In this document: positions 48,460 to 59,886 of the stretch, one piece after another
Position numbering within the stretch: the first letter of the stretch is position 1
Layout: every line of letters begins with the position of its first letter
Assembly (NCBI GenBank): GCA_037074615.1
Contig: CM073558.1
Span: forward strand, 3,711,501-3,775,500
Length of the DNA: 64,000 nucleotides
Direction: 5' to 3'
DNA from: Leucaena leucocephala
Taxonomy: Eukaryota; Streptophyta; Magnoliopsida; Fabales; Fabaceae
Position numbers and translations under genes: made by a program
Notes under the pieces: generated by a model
What the model saw: only the letters and a program-made list of their open reading frames with translations
What the model was told of the DNA's origin: nothing
Databases searched by the model: none

Positions 48460-50148
48460 ATGGAATCCATCGGTGTTATAATGCCTCGCCCTACTTTCCC
48501 CTACTTAGAGGAACAGCTCGACAAGCGCTTCAAGCTATTCCGCCTCTGGGACAATCCGAATAAGATCCAGTTCAACAACGACAATGCCATTGCCAACTCA
48601 ATACGCGCCGTCGTTGTGAACTCCGTTGACGGCGCCGATGCAGATCTTTTCTGCAATTTTCCGAATCTTGAGATCGTGTCGTGCTATGGCGTAGGGGTCG
48701 ATAAGATCGACACGAGCAAGTGCGCAGAGAAGGGGATTCGGGTCACCAACACTCCGGATGTGTTGACTGATGAGGCGGCGGATTTGGCCATCGGGTTGAT
48801 TTTGGCTCTCTTGAGGAGGCTCTGTGCGTGTGATCAGTACGTCAGAATTGGAAAATGGAAGCGAGATAACTTCAACCTCACCACTAAGGTAATTAAAACA
48901 TCTGATATTCTGATTTATCTGGAACTGTTCATGAAATCTTCAGCTTTCCGACTTTGTTTCATTTTTAATTCTTCTTCTTCTTCCTCCTTCGGAAGTGCTC
49001 CCACTTAAGAACATTGAGGGTGATTGTGATGAACTTATCTCCATAGCATAATTTGGCATATAAATTAGAATGGAGCAGAAAGAACTGAAAATCCAGGACA
49101 ATGGTAGGCTCTGATAAATAAGAAGATTAATAATAATAATTCAAGGCACAATCATGCAAGTTTGCTTGAAGTAATTAGGTGGTAAATGGTTTTGTGCAAC
49201 TCTAATTGAGAACTTGTTGTTTTAACAATAATCTCCACCACCTTTCTCTATAAATCATATCTCTTTGGGGCAGTTCTCTGGTAAAACAGTGGGCATTGTT
49301 GGACTGGGAAGGATTGGGAAGGCAGTTGCTAAGAGAGCTGAAGCATTTGACTGCAAAATATGCTACTTTTCAAGAACAGTAAAACCAGAGTCCAAATACA
49401 GGTATGCTAAAAGATTCCATTTTTCAATAACCCATAATTATGTTACAAGGACAAATTTAAAGGATCTCTGACGGTTGCTAGTAAAACCATACGAAGGACA
49501 AATTAACATGTTGGGTGACTGTAGCTAGTAGCTCGAATCTCTGACGTTTCCACTCTGCATTTCACTTGGCCTTTTGTCGTCGGTCAAAACTAAGTGTGTA
49601 GCCCATTCATGAACATGGGCTACTCAATAACCTATTAAACTTATAAACCATATTTAAGACTAACTCTGTGAAACTCGTAACAGTTTACTAGTTGCTTTCT
49701 TAGAAGTTGAAACTAGGAAGAACAAGCTATGTAACTCATTAGCTTTTGTTGCGTTAGGTACTATCCAAGCGTTGTGGAGTTAGCAGCGAACTGCGACATC
49801 CTGGTCGTGGCGTGCTCGCTGACGAAGGAAACGGAACACATTATAAATGGTGAAGTGATGAATGCACTTGGTGTTAAGGGGGTGTTGATCAATGTTGGAA
49901 GAGGGAAGCATGTTGATGAAGCAGAGCTGGTATCTGCACTGGTTGAAGGTCGCTTGGGCGGGGCTGCGCTTGATGTGTTCCAAGATGAGCCTAATGTGCC
50001 TGATCGATTGTTTGGGTTGGAGAATGTTGTTCTTACTCCTCATATCGGAAGTGCCACCGTTGAAACTCGCACTGCCATGGCTGACATTGTCATCGCAAAC
50101 TTGGAGGCTTACTTTCTCGGCAAACCTCTTTTGACTCCATTCCTTTAA
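48460..50148 (+). CDS. HPR2: glyoxylate/hydroxypyruvate reductase HPR2 type, tandem copy A
   Basis: Three exons: 48460-48888, 49274-49401 and 49758-50148, giving 315 residues (Arabidopsis HPR2/At1g79870 about 313). It is a D-isomer 2-hydroxyacid dehydrogenase. The NAD(P)-binding loop is VGLGRIG (residues 152-158). The catalytic triad is Arg234 (GRGKHVDE), Glu263 (QDEP) and His281 (TPHIGS). Family members reduce hydroxypyruvate and glyoxylate with NADPH in the cytosol, a bypass of peroxisomal photorespiration. The substrate loop reads CYGVGVDKID, while copy B and Arabidopsis have (S/F)SVGLDK. I chose the ATG at 48460 because MESIGV matches copy B. An in-frame ATG at 48361 would add 33 residues. 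The second intron splits the codon for Arg186 and is absent from copy B. Confidence 0.95.
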
Positions 50149-51138
50149 TTCATGCAATCATGTCCTGTCTCTCTTTTTTTTTTTAAAATTAAAAATCAAA
50201 TTTTAATTTGTCTTTTTTACATAATTCGAATATTAATAAATTAAATTAAAAATAACTTTCCCTTATATTTTGTTGGCATTCATATAAATTCAATCTCAAA
50301 ACATAAGTGACCAGAGCCCATTCTATTTAGATTAACGCCATTTGATAAAATTTAAGTTGCCTTTGTTTCAAAACAATCATGGTTTTGATTGAAAAAATTA
50401 TTAAAAATCCGTTTGAAGTATTATCATAAAAAATAGTACTTGAGGTGGCAATAGAAAATGTAGATTTACATGTATTAAAATAATATATATTTTTGATATA
50501 TCAGTCAAGCTATTATTATCAGAAATAAAAATATAAGGAATAGAATGAGTTCAAAAAGGTGTTTAAAAATTAAAATTATTTTCAATGTTTCTTTTTATTT
50601 CAATATTTCAAAGTGCATTTGTATTGTATGTAATTCATAAATAAGAATTGATCACTTGCCCAAAAAAAAAAATTAGCTAAGAAGTTTTTCATATTTATTT
50701 TCTTTCATGATCCAGATAACAGAGGAAAAATAAATAAACTGAAACTTATTTTGTTTTCCAAACATGTAAATAAAATAGAGTCTTCTATTGTTTCTTTTGC
50801 TCTCTTTTTCGATTACTCTCTTCTCTATTTATTTATTAATTATTTTATTGGCTTTATTTTATAAGAGAATAATACTCCAAGACAACCATTAGATAATTAT
50901 ATTTTTTTTATTTAGTTTATCAAAATTATATTTTAATTATATCTGAATCTAATTCATATCGTGTACTTTATTATAGTAGAAGAATCTTTCAATAAAAATT
51001 TTATATATATATTAAAATTTAAATTCAAAAATTTATTTAATAGTCACTCACCACTCAAACTACTCTCTATTTGTAATAATTACATTTTTAGTTCCTCGTC
51101 CTTCCGTCATCACTCAGTACTGTTTCTGTTACCCTCCA
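50149..51138. other. spacer between HPR2 tandem copies
   Basis: Holds the 3' UTR of copy A and the promoter of copy B in under 1 kb of AT-rich DNA. No further gene or mobile-element end seen. Confidence 0.6.
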
Positions 51139-52764
51139 ATGGAATCCATTGGAGTGCTTATGACCTGTCCAATGCTTAGTTACCTCGAAGAAGAAGTCGA
51201 AAGGCGCTTCAAGCTCTTCAAACTCTGGAACTACCCCTCATTCTCTGTTTTCGCACAATCAAAAAACTCACCTTCAATTCGTGCGGTGGTGGGAGATACT
51301 AAAATCGGTGCGGACGCCCAGATGATCGATTCGCTACCCAATTTGGAGATTGTCTCTTCCTACAGTGTGGGTTTGGACAAGATTGACTTGACCAAATGCA
51401 AAGAAAGAGGGATTAGGGTCACTAACACGCCCGATGTATTGACGGACGACGTCGCGGATCTTGCCATTGGGTTGGCTTTGGCGGTTTTAAGGCGGATTTC
51501 TGAGGCTGATCAGTTTGTGAAGAATGGCTTGTGGAAGAAAGCTGGTTTCCCACTTGGTGTAAAGGTTTGCCCCTTTCCCTCTTAATTGTGTGAAGTTGCT
51601 GCAATTGCAATGTAAATGGAAATTCATTTGCCTCTTGAAATTGTAGTTTAGTTTATTGATTTTGTGAAAGAAACCTTCCTGAGATTATAGGTTCATGATG
51701 GATTGATAGCTTTTATGTTCAAATTTGGTCGAATAAATTTAGCTCATTATTTCCATATTCAAGTACTCTCACATATAATATAATTGGGTCCTAAATATAA
51801 GGTTTTAATTCACCTTATTTTCTATTTAAGGGTTTATATCTAAGGGTTTTCTTTCACACATGAAGGGTAGTAATAATAATACATGTTATTATAGAAAAAT
51901 CAAACTATATTTATTATAAGTAATTAACAGAACTAACTAACTTAAATCATGCAAATTAGTCATGTAGCTATTATTTTAAGAACTGGAGGTAGTACAATGT
52001 TATTTTGATTGAAAGATGATACATTGTCATTCACTCATTCAAGAGAATATTGACATAACAACTGAAAAATAGAAAATTCACTGTCATGCATGCTCCTGAA
52101 TGCTTAAACTATTTCTGAAGTTTGCCTGATCTAATCTTAACATTGGTGCTTCTAATCTAATTTCTCTTGCAATGAGGAAGGATGGGGAGTTTCTAGCTCT
52201 TCACCATCTTCTAGTTTTCGTATTGAATTATATTGTGCATTTCAGTTCAGCGGTAAAGCAGTTGGAATTATTGGTTTGGGAAGGATTGGTTCAGCAATAG
52301 CAAAGAGGGCTATAACTTTTGGGTGTCCAGTTAGTTACCATTCAAGAACTGAAAAACCAGACTCAGGATATAAGTACTACTCCAATATCTTAGACTTGGC
52401 AGCCAATTCTGAAATCCTTATTGTTTCTTGTGCTCTTACCAAAGAGACCTCTCACATTGTTAATCGCGAAGTTATGGATGCATTGGGACCAAAAGGCATA
52501 CTCATCAATATCGGGCGAGGGAAACACGTGGATGAGCCTGAGCTTGTGCGTGCACTAACTGAAGGAAGACTAGCTGGGGCAGGGCTTGATGTGTTTGAAG
52601 ATGAACCAGAGGTGCCTGAAGAGTTATTTGGCCTTGAAAATGTTGTGCTCTTGCCTCATGTTGGGACTGACACCATCGAAACTTGCAAGGCAATGGCAGA
52701 ACTTGTGATCCAAAATTTGGAGGCATATTTCCTCAACAAGCCACTTTTGAGTCCAGTAATTTGA
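51139..52764 (+). CDS. HPR2: glyoxylate/hydroxypyruvate reductase HPR2 type, tandem copy B
   Basis: Two exons: 51139-51564 and 52246-52764, giving 314 residues. The layout matches copy A: MESIGVLMTCP start, SYSVGLDKID substrate loop, IGLGRIG dinucleotide loop (151-157), and catalytic Arg233 (GRGKHVDE), Glu262 (EDEP) and His280 (LPHVGT). Copy B keeps the SVG loop of Arabidopsis HPR2, so it may be the more conservative paralogue. Where copy A has its second intron, copy B reads straight through (GYKYYSN), so one intron was lost or gained cleanly after or before duplication. The two proteins differ throughout, so the duplication is not recent. The role should be cytosolic reduction of hydroxypyruvate or glyoxylate, or a related 2-oxoacid such as hydroxyphenylpyruvate. 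The related HPPR enzymes have the same fold. Confidence 0.95.
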
Positions 52765-53430
52765 TTGAGGTATGTGACTATAAATTCTAAAATTTCTTAG
52801 GTGTTTCCCTTTCCAATATTCCATCAGACTGAAAATAAGTTCAGACTAGTATTTATGGAGATCGGCATACATCACTCTTAAAAACTCAAGAACTTTGATA
52901 GAACATGGATTTAGGCAAAACTTTAAGTTTCCTGAGTGTGAGGTATTAGGTTCTTAGCATCAATACGATGAATTGATATATTTCACAGCTTGGCGGTTGA
53001 GTATTGAAGAATTTGATATCTGATATTAAAAAGAAAAACTGTACTTTTAGCAGAATATTTTATGGTATATTGACTTCACACCCCGTTGAAGAATGTTTCT
53101 ATTGTCTGGATTCTGCAGGAGTTCTCTCTGTATGAACAACTGAGTGGGGAAACCAGTTTCTCATGGATCGAAATACCGAAACGGCTCTGTGAACAGTGTT
53201 TTGTGACTTTAGCCGCAAGTAGGCCATGGTGGAGCCGTGGCTTGTTGGAAGAGTTATTATAGGGATATTGATTGATTTCTTCCACACGAACTGTTTCCGT
53301 AAGGGTGCAACACTTGTTTTCATGGCATTAAAAATAAAAGTGGCTGGTGAAGATTTTGATGCAGTCGGGTTTACTCACTGTCAATTTTATTTAACCCAGT
53401 TTATTGGCCAGGATAGTTTATTGGACTAGA
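52765..53430 (+). other. 3' UTR of HPR2 copy B with a probable UTR intron
   Basis: Five bases after the stop codon stands a good donor (TTGAG|GTATGTG, GT at 52770-52771). A T-rich acceptor (TTCTGCAG) ends at 53118. The stretch that follows is less AT-rich and has no coding frame of note. It is best read as a second 3' UTR exon. The stop lies so close to the junction that decay of the mRNA is not expected. Confidence 0.5.
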
Positions 53431-53549
53431 AAGCAGTCGTGATTTAAATATACATATTTTTTCTATTTTGAAGAAAACAGCCTCAAATTTTCCATTGATC
53501 CTTCAATTATCCTCCAATCTTATCTACGTTTTCCCTTGCCTAATCGAGG

Positions 53550-53604
53550 TACAGTTACAGTTACAGTTACAGTCACAGTCACAGTCACAGTCACAGTCAC
53601 AGTC
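53550..53604 (+). repeat. hexanucleotide tandem repeat, (TTACAG)n turning into (TCACAG)n
   Basis: About nine units of 6 bp: the first four read ACAGTT, the rest ACAGTC. A single T-to-C change was evidently spread by further slippage of one half of the array. Confidence 0.95.
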
Positions 53605-54862
53605 TCTTCGCCGAAATTATATTACATTATTTTACTCATACGATTAATAGGAAATTAATTTTAATTTTAAATATAAAATTTATTTTTTATATTTATTATT
53701 TTTTTAAAATTATTCTTATTAATATTCACTTAATAATAATTAAATAAGAAAATAAGAAAAAAATTAAAAAAATTAATTATAATATTTTATAAAAAATATG
53801 TTATATTAATTAAATTAAAAGAGATAGTTATAGTATTTTACAAAAATATATTATATTAATTAATCTAATTAATTTTTTAATTTAATTAAATTAATTAAAT
53901 AGTTTTATATTAAGATCATATAAAGTATTACTTTTTTTTTTGTATAAGAAAATTTATGTAAGTTTAATATCGATCTACTACTAAAATTAGGATATAGTTC
54001 TAGAGTTTAGATTGATTATAGAGAATTTATAAGATTATCTATTAAAAAATTATTTATGATAATAATAAAAATTAAACTCATATTTTTATAAAATATAAAT
54101 GATTTATTTTTATTATACGTTTTAATTCTAATTTGTATATAAAGAGTAGTTGTTATGACCAACTAATGTTCAAAACCCAGAAAGATCCCTGGGTCACTCT
54201 CTGTACGCGTGTGTGATTACTCAAAAGAAACAGAGCAACGAACCCAGGCTGGCATTGAAGAACAGAGACAAAGGATACGATGAGACATTCCAAGTAGGAA
54301 TTATGCAAAAGGCCAAATTCTCTTGTCTTTTTCTCCTTGTACTTTTAACAACTCTGTGTGTCGGTTTGGATTAGCTGAATTAATTTTACAATTTACTCTT
54401 TTACTTTTAAATATAAAATTTAATTAGTAATTTAATTTTAATTTTAAATATAAAATTTATTTTTTAAATTATTTGTATTTATATTTTTTAAAAATAATTA
54501 AGTAAGAAAATAAAGGAGGAAGTTAAAAAATATTATTAAGATATTTTAAAAAATATATATTATAATAATTAATTATTTTTTAATCTAATCAAATTAATTA
54601 AATATATCATATATTTATAATTATAAGAGTACAAAATAAATGTGAAAGAATTTTGCCAAATAAAACTTAAAAGTGATTATAATTGGTTTTCAAATGGCAT
54701 TCATTTAGCCTCATATGCGGTAATGATATAACAAACAAGCATTAAATCTTTCTACCTGATGACATCTGTATTATCTAACTAATTCCTTATTGTTATTGTT
54801 GTTGCCTTTTTTAAAGTTATTACTATATTCTAGTGCTGCCTTGATATTATGACAGCAAGTAT
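53605..54862. other. AT-rich spacer
   Basis: A/T-rich DNA with two related stretches ('tttaattttaaatataaaatttatttttta', near 53652 and 54429) that suggest remnants of one repeat. No gene seen. Confidence 0.5.
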
Positions 54863-54871
54863 TTTAATTTA

Positions 54872-55967
54872 GTGAACATTGCAATAAAATCCTATAGAAA
54901 GAATCTAATTGTAGTAAAATATTATAAAATTATCTAATAATTGTGAAGTCCAAATAGATATGAGATTATTTTTTTTAAATTGTAAAATGATAGAATTACC
55001 CTTATTATTTTTTCTCATCCGAGTTGTCATTCCTTAATATTTGAGTTATTATTTTTCATCCACTGTTATTTGTTATTCTTTCCCCCATAACTTGTCATTC
55101 ATTCGCCTTTGAGTTGTCAATTTTTTACCCATTAATTTCGGAACAAATACCCCTAATTGTCATTTCTTCATCTATTAGTTGTTATTGTTTACCCACTTGC
55201 TTGTTTTTGGTTCCCTATTAACAATCTCCATTTCCCTTTGCCCAGGTGCTCCACAATGATGGGGGAGAAGATCAAGTCACTGTTGTAGCACCCCTGTGAC
55301 TTGATCTCCTTCGGCGAAGAAATGTAGCTGACTTGAAGCAGCTCGTCGTCGAAGAGGGAAGGAGAAGCGTAGAGGGGTCCGTCACTTGCAATGGAATTGG
55401 ATCTCATATCGCTTCGCTCTACCCTCTCAAATCCAACCGGTGTCGCTCTTCCTTCTCAGATTTACATCCTCTCTCCATCTTAGAATCAAGTCATACTCTT
55501 CCTCTAAGATCCAAGCTTGCAGATATGAGACTATTGCTTGCAAGAACACTATGAGAATATGAGAATAAGAGAGAGGAAGACGGAGGGAGCAGAGTCTAAA
55601 GAAGGTGGAGAGAAAACGAAGGTCATCTTCCATCTCCCTTGACAGAGATGTTGTTGTCTCCATCGTCCTCGCCGCCATACTTGTGGAGCCCCTCCATAGA
55701 GGGAAAGGGTGGAATGGCAACTAAAAGACGAAAGAATGACAACTCCTAAGAGAAAGAATATCAACTAGCAATTTGTGAACAAATAACAACTCAAATATTA
55801 AAGAATGACAACTATGGGTGAGAAAAAATAACAGGGATAGCTTCATCATTTTATAATTTTTTTTAAAAAATTAATCTCATGTCCCTTAAGATTTCACAGT
55901 TGTTAGATATTCTTTGGAACTTATCTGCAATTAGATTACTTCCACATGACTTCATTACAATTTTTCC
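54872..55967. mobile_element. Mutator-like (MULE) non-autonomous element with 9-bp target-site duplication
   Basis: A 1096-bp element flanked by a perfect 9-bp direct repeat, TTTAATTTA (54863-54871 and 55968-55976). Its ends are long imperfect inverted repeats: GTGAACATTGCAATAAAATC at the left pairs with GGAAAAATTGTAATGAAGTC, the reverse complement of the right end. Similarity continues inward for some 230 bp, including TTGTCATTC(C/T)TTAATATTTG. A 9-bp duplication with long terminal repeats is the signature of MULEs. The centre (about 55190-55720) is clearly GC-richer and has open frames on both strands, for example a minus-strand frame from an ATG at 55407 (MRSNSIASDGPLYASPSLFD). It has no transposase motif I recognise. 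Captured host sequence (Pack-MULE) is possible. Confidence 0.85.
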
Positions 55968-55996
55968 TTTAATTTAAGATGAAATTAGTTTTAGTG

Positions 55997-56820
55997 GGTG
56001 TTTGGATTTAACTAAAATCATAGTTTTAAAAAAACTTTTAGCCTAAACTATGATTTTAAAAAAACAGCCATAAATATTTATAAGTACTTATGGGTTAAAT
56101 CATGATTAAAAACTATAGTTTCAGATAAATTTTTATAAATAACTTCTGGATAAAAAAAAAGGTTATGGATATCAAAAGACTATTTTACCCTTACTTTTTT
56201 GACATACTCTCTCATCTCTCTACTCACTCTCTCATCAGTCGCTACTCAGTCCATTGAAGAAGAAGAAGAAGAAGCTTGTCTGCTCGTCACTCGCCAGATC
56301 TCGTCCGATGCGCCCTTCCTTCTCTATCGTTATAGTCGTGCTCTTCCTTCTCTGTCGCTAAACTTTCTCTGTCACCGTGCTTGATCCAGTGTCTTGGTGC
56401 ACTTTCTTTCTCTCGCACCTATTCTCCGTCACTAGTCTTCCTTCTCTATCATCATGATCTTCCTTCTTTGTTGCTTACTCGTTGTTAGCTTCTTCAGATC
56501 TTGCAATTGGGGGTGGAGGAAAGGGGCTAGAGGCGATCGAAGTAGTAGTGTCACTAAGCTATGGAGGTGGTCGGATCATCATCATCCTTATCGACTTTAG
56601 CATCTTCGCTAGGCTATGGAGTAGTATTGTTGGCCGTGGGAAGAGAACTGATAATGATGATGATGAACATTACTTATTTAATTATTATTTTTCTCATACA
56701 CTTTCTTCAAAATCACTCATTTATTCAAAATCACTTTTTTTCTATAAACTCTTCTCTAAAAGAGCTTATCCATAATTATTTTTAAATTATTCTGCTCCAA
56801 AAGTCAATACAAACTGGCCA
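55997..56820 (+). mobile_element. miniature transposon, pyrimidine-tract family, copy 6
   Basis: The best-bounded copy. Flanking TTAGTG occurs at 55991-55996 and 56821-56826, and the ends GGTGTTTGGATTTAAC and GGCCAGTTTGTATTGAC (reverse complement of the right end) are related. Internally it has ACTATAGTTTCAGATAA, 'aaaagactattttaccc' and CTCTCTCATCTCTC, then a GC-richer insert (about 56220-56660) with AAGAAGAAGAAG and no recognised protein. It starts only 21 bp beyond the MULE's target-site duplication. Confidence 0.7.
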
Positions 56821-56826
56821 TTAGTG

Positions 56827-58461
56827 ATGAAGTGATGATTGTTTTCCAATGTATTTTAATTTATAAATGAAGTTGAAGCATATATTTCCTGCAATAAAAA
56901 TATTCGGTTGTTGCAGTGCTGATGATATTCTTCTTTTATCCACCAAAACAAAACAAAAAAGTCTTGATATCACATTATTTTGTTTTCCTTTCAAGATAAG
57001 GCCATAAATAATTCATAATTATGGCATATTGTTGGGTTAGTCATTCCCACATATGTAGTTCCTGGTTGGACACAATTTAGTGGCCATTACATTAGATCAT
57101 AATACATTACTCCTTTTTCGCGCCTAAATTATAATATATTATTAATGAAATTTATAGTGATTTATCTTTGAACCACAAAAAGTTTAACTTAACAATCTTA
57201 TTATTTTTTTGGGTAGCATTAGTAAAATTGATCATTTTTTTGGATTTTGTCTATATTATATTTTTTAACTCAAAAGGGTTAGCTTTATAATTTCTTATTG
57301 TGACATAAAATATGATTAATTCTTTTAACTTGCTAAAATATGCAACATCAGTTGAATTGACATATGCATTATATAATTTGTTACATTTATTAACGTTGTC
57401 TGTATTAATGAGTAGTCAAGTTGATATTTTCTTCATATATTTCTTAATTAAAAATATTTACATATCTTTGGCATTAAGTTTTAGCCAAAGAAAAAGACAT
57501 TAGCCTAAGTTAAGCTCGCATTTAAAAGAAAAAAAAGAAAAAGCCATGCCTCGACTTAAGACCATGCTTCTCACTCCAAAATTAAAGTTGTGATAAGAAG
57601 TAAAATTACATAGACGCTGAAAAAATAGTCCTGGACCCACATTCTGATTAGGTAGTTTGTCAAATTCTTTAACTATGTGAAAATTTAAGAAAATTGCTAA
57701 AAAAATTAATTATAAAATTTATTATTAAAATTTGTTTGAAGACTTGTATGAAATAGATTTTTAATGAATATAACTTTTATTCAATTATATATAATATATT
57801 TTTAATTATATAAAATATGTGACATTTGTATATAGCACATGGTTAGAGATGAGTTAAATCCGTTCAACTTGTGTCCTTAACTATGTTTGGTTTGTAAATT
57901 TTACAATGGAGAATTTTTTTACTAGTATTATCAAAATTCAATCATTATTCTAAGTTTATGCCACTCATGGTAAGAAAGAATAATTTTTATTTTTTTGAAA
58001 AAAACATTTTTCATGTATTAAACAGGCCAGAAGAGGCTGCCGACACTCACCAGCCAACCTCCTCTGTTTCTGTCCGTATATGAGGTTCTAGTCACTTCAT
58101 TTCTCTCTCACTAGTCATCGTCCCTTTACTTTCTTCACTCCTCAACCGCCTGTTATCTTCTTCACTGAGCATTTCAACTTAAAAAAAATAAACTCCCACT
58201 TCCACTTCTTCTTCAATCCATGCACTCATGCACACTCACACAGTGACACACACAGAGTAAACAACACAGAACTTTCTGCGTTTCCCTTTCTGGGGTTATC
58301 CTCATTTTTGTTCAAAACCGTTGAAAAAATTTTTCTGGGTACCCTTCTATTTCCGTGCATTTCTCAAAATCAGCTCCTTTTCCTTGAAGTATTGTTGTAC
58401 ACTAACTGGGTTTTTAGCTGAAATCCCCATCATCATCATCATCTTCTTCTTCATCATCACC
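56827..58461. other. spacer and promoter of the LEA-2 gene
   Basis: AT-rich without a supportable gene until about 58020. From there to the ATG at 58462 the DNA is pyrimidine-rich and less AT-rich, including an ATC/TTC triplet run at 58430-58460, and is the likely promoter and 5' UTR. An in-frame stretch upstream of the ATG is open but has no earlier ATG. Confidence 0.55.
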
Positions 58462-59886
58462 ATGCTTTCTGCCAAATCAGAATCAGATATTACCAGTTTA
58501 GTATCTTCTTCACCTTCAAGGTCTCCAAAGCGACCTGTGTACTACGTGCAGAGTCCTTCAAGGGATTCTCATGATGGGGACAAGTCGTCGTCAATGCAAG
58601 CAACTCCGATATCCAATAGCCCCATGGAGTCTCCTTCACACCCTTCTTTTGGGAGGCATTCAAGGAACTCATCTGCGAGCAGATTTTCTGGGATTTTCAG
58701 GTCATCTTCAGGCAGAAAAGGAGGAAGCAGAAAGAGGAATGACAAGGGTTGGCCTGAGTGTAATGTGATTATGGAAGAAGGTGAATATGATGAACTCAAA
58801 GAATTGGCCTTCACCAGACGAGTTCAAGCTCTGATTGCTCTGTTTGGCTTCGTTGCTCTCTTCACTGTCTTCTGCTTGATCATTTGGGGTGCTAGCAGAC
58901 CTTTCAAGACTCAGATCACCGTCAAGGTCAGTTTCAATTCAAAAACGGCATCTTCAATTTATGGTTCCTGTAGATTTTCTGCAGGAGCTTCTTTGATCTT
59001 ATTTAATAAGTATATAACATTGCTGATGTTTAAATTTTATCATAATTAATTAATTAATTTAAATTAATTAATTTTTATATTAAAGATTAGAATTAATATA
59101 ATTTTATAAACTTAAGTCTTAGGAGCTAATTTAATAAAGTTAATGAAATGAAGTGTGATTACTGGTTATTAGTCTTGAAATTTTGTTGTTATGGATAGCA
59201 AGCTCATGAAATTAAGATGCATTGACATATTTGCAGAGCTTGACAGTACATAATCTGTATGTTGGGGAGGGTTTAGATTTCACAGGCGTACCAACAAAAT
59301 TGCTCACAGTAAATGGATCATTGAGGATCAATGTGTATAACCCTGCCACATTCTTTGGAATCCATGTCTATTCCTCTCCCATCAATCTCGTCTTCTCCGA
59401 TATCACGGTCGCATCCGGCCAGGTGAGTAACATCATACTAATTTACTTATACGGAAACTCAGTTGCATAAGATATTAAATTCCACGTATGTGATACCTAA
59501 AAGTATATATTTAAGTGGGGGTTATTTCTCCTATATCAATTGCTAGCTTGTGTGATAGGATTCCTCAATCCATCAAGCAATCCAATTGTTCATGTGTTTG
59601 GATGCAGCTGAAGAAATATTATCAGCCCAGGAAAAGTAAGAGAGTTGTATCAGTGAACTTGGAGGGAAACAAGGTTCCACTATACGGGGCGGGATCAACT
59701 ATTACACCGTCCCAAACAGGGGTTGATGTTCCCCTCACACTCAAGTTTGAGATACGTTCGAGAGCAAATGTGGTTGGCAAACTTGTGAGGACCAAGCACT
59801 ACAAGGAAGTCACCTGCCCTTTGCTCCTCAACTCTTCAAGATCCAAACCCATCAAGTTCAAGAAGAATTCTTGCACCTATCAATGA
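58462..59886 (+). CDS. LEA-2 domain membrane protein (NDR1/HIN1-like, 'hydroxyproline-rich glycoprotein' family)
   Basis: Three exons: 58462-58926, 59237-59422 and 59608-59886, giving 309 residues. The cytosolic N-terminus carries the family signature RRPVYYVQSPSRDSHDG in the form KRPVYYVQSPSRDSHDG (residues 23-39). A Ser/Arg-rich stretch ending in SGRKGGSRKR and an acidic patch follow. One membrane span lies at about 123-145 (ALIALFGFVALFTVFCLIIW). The outside part is a LEA_2 beta-sandwich (about 155-300) with NPATFFGIHVYSSPINL, KKYYQPRKSKR and PLYGAGS. Arabidopsis relatives include At5g42860, At1g45688 and At2g41990; some were linked to microtubules or to the companion-of-cellulose-synthase class, but a function for this one cannot be deduced. 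The first in-frame ATG is at 58462. Confidence 0.92.

Noticed and set aside
49780..50157. Minus-strand frame of 125 codons
   Set aside because: Antisense of HPR2 copy A exon 3.
56199..56785. Several 60-97 codon + strand frames
   Set aside because: They fall within miniature transposon copy 6 and its insert, and have Ser/Leu-rich composition from CT repeats without recognisable domains.
58321..58461. N-terminal extension of the LEA-2 protein
   Set aside because: The open frame upstream begins with TTG only; the first ATG is at 58462, and the family signature follows at the expected distance.
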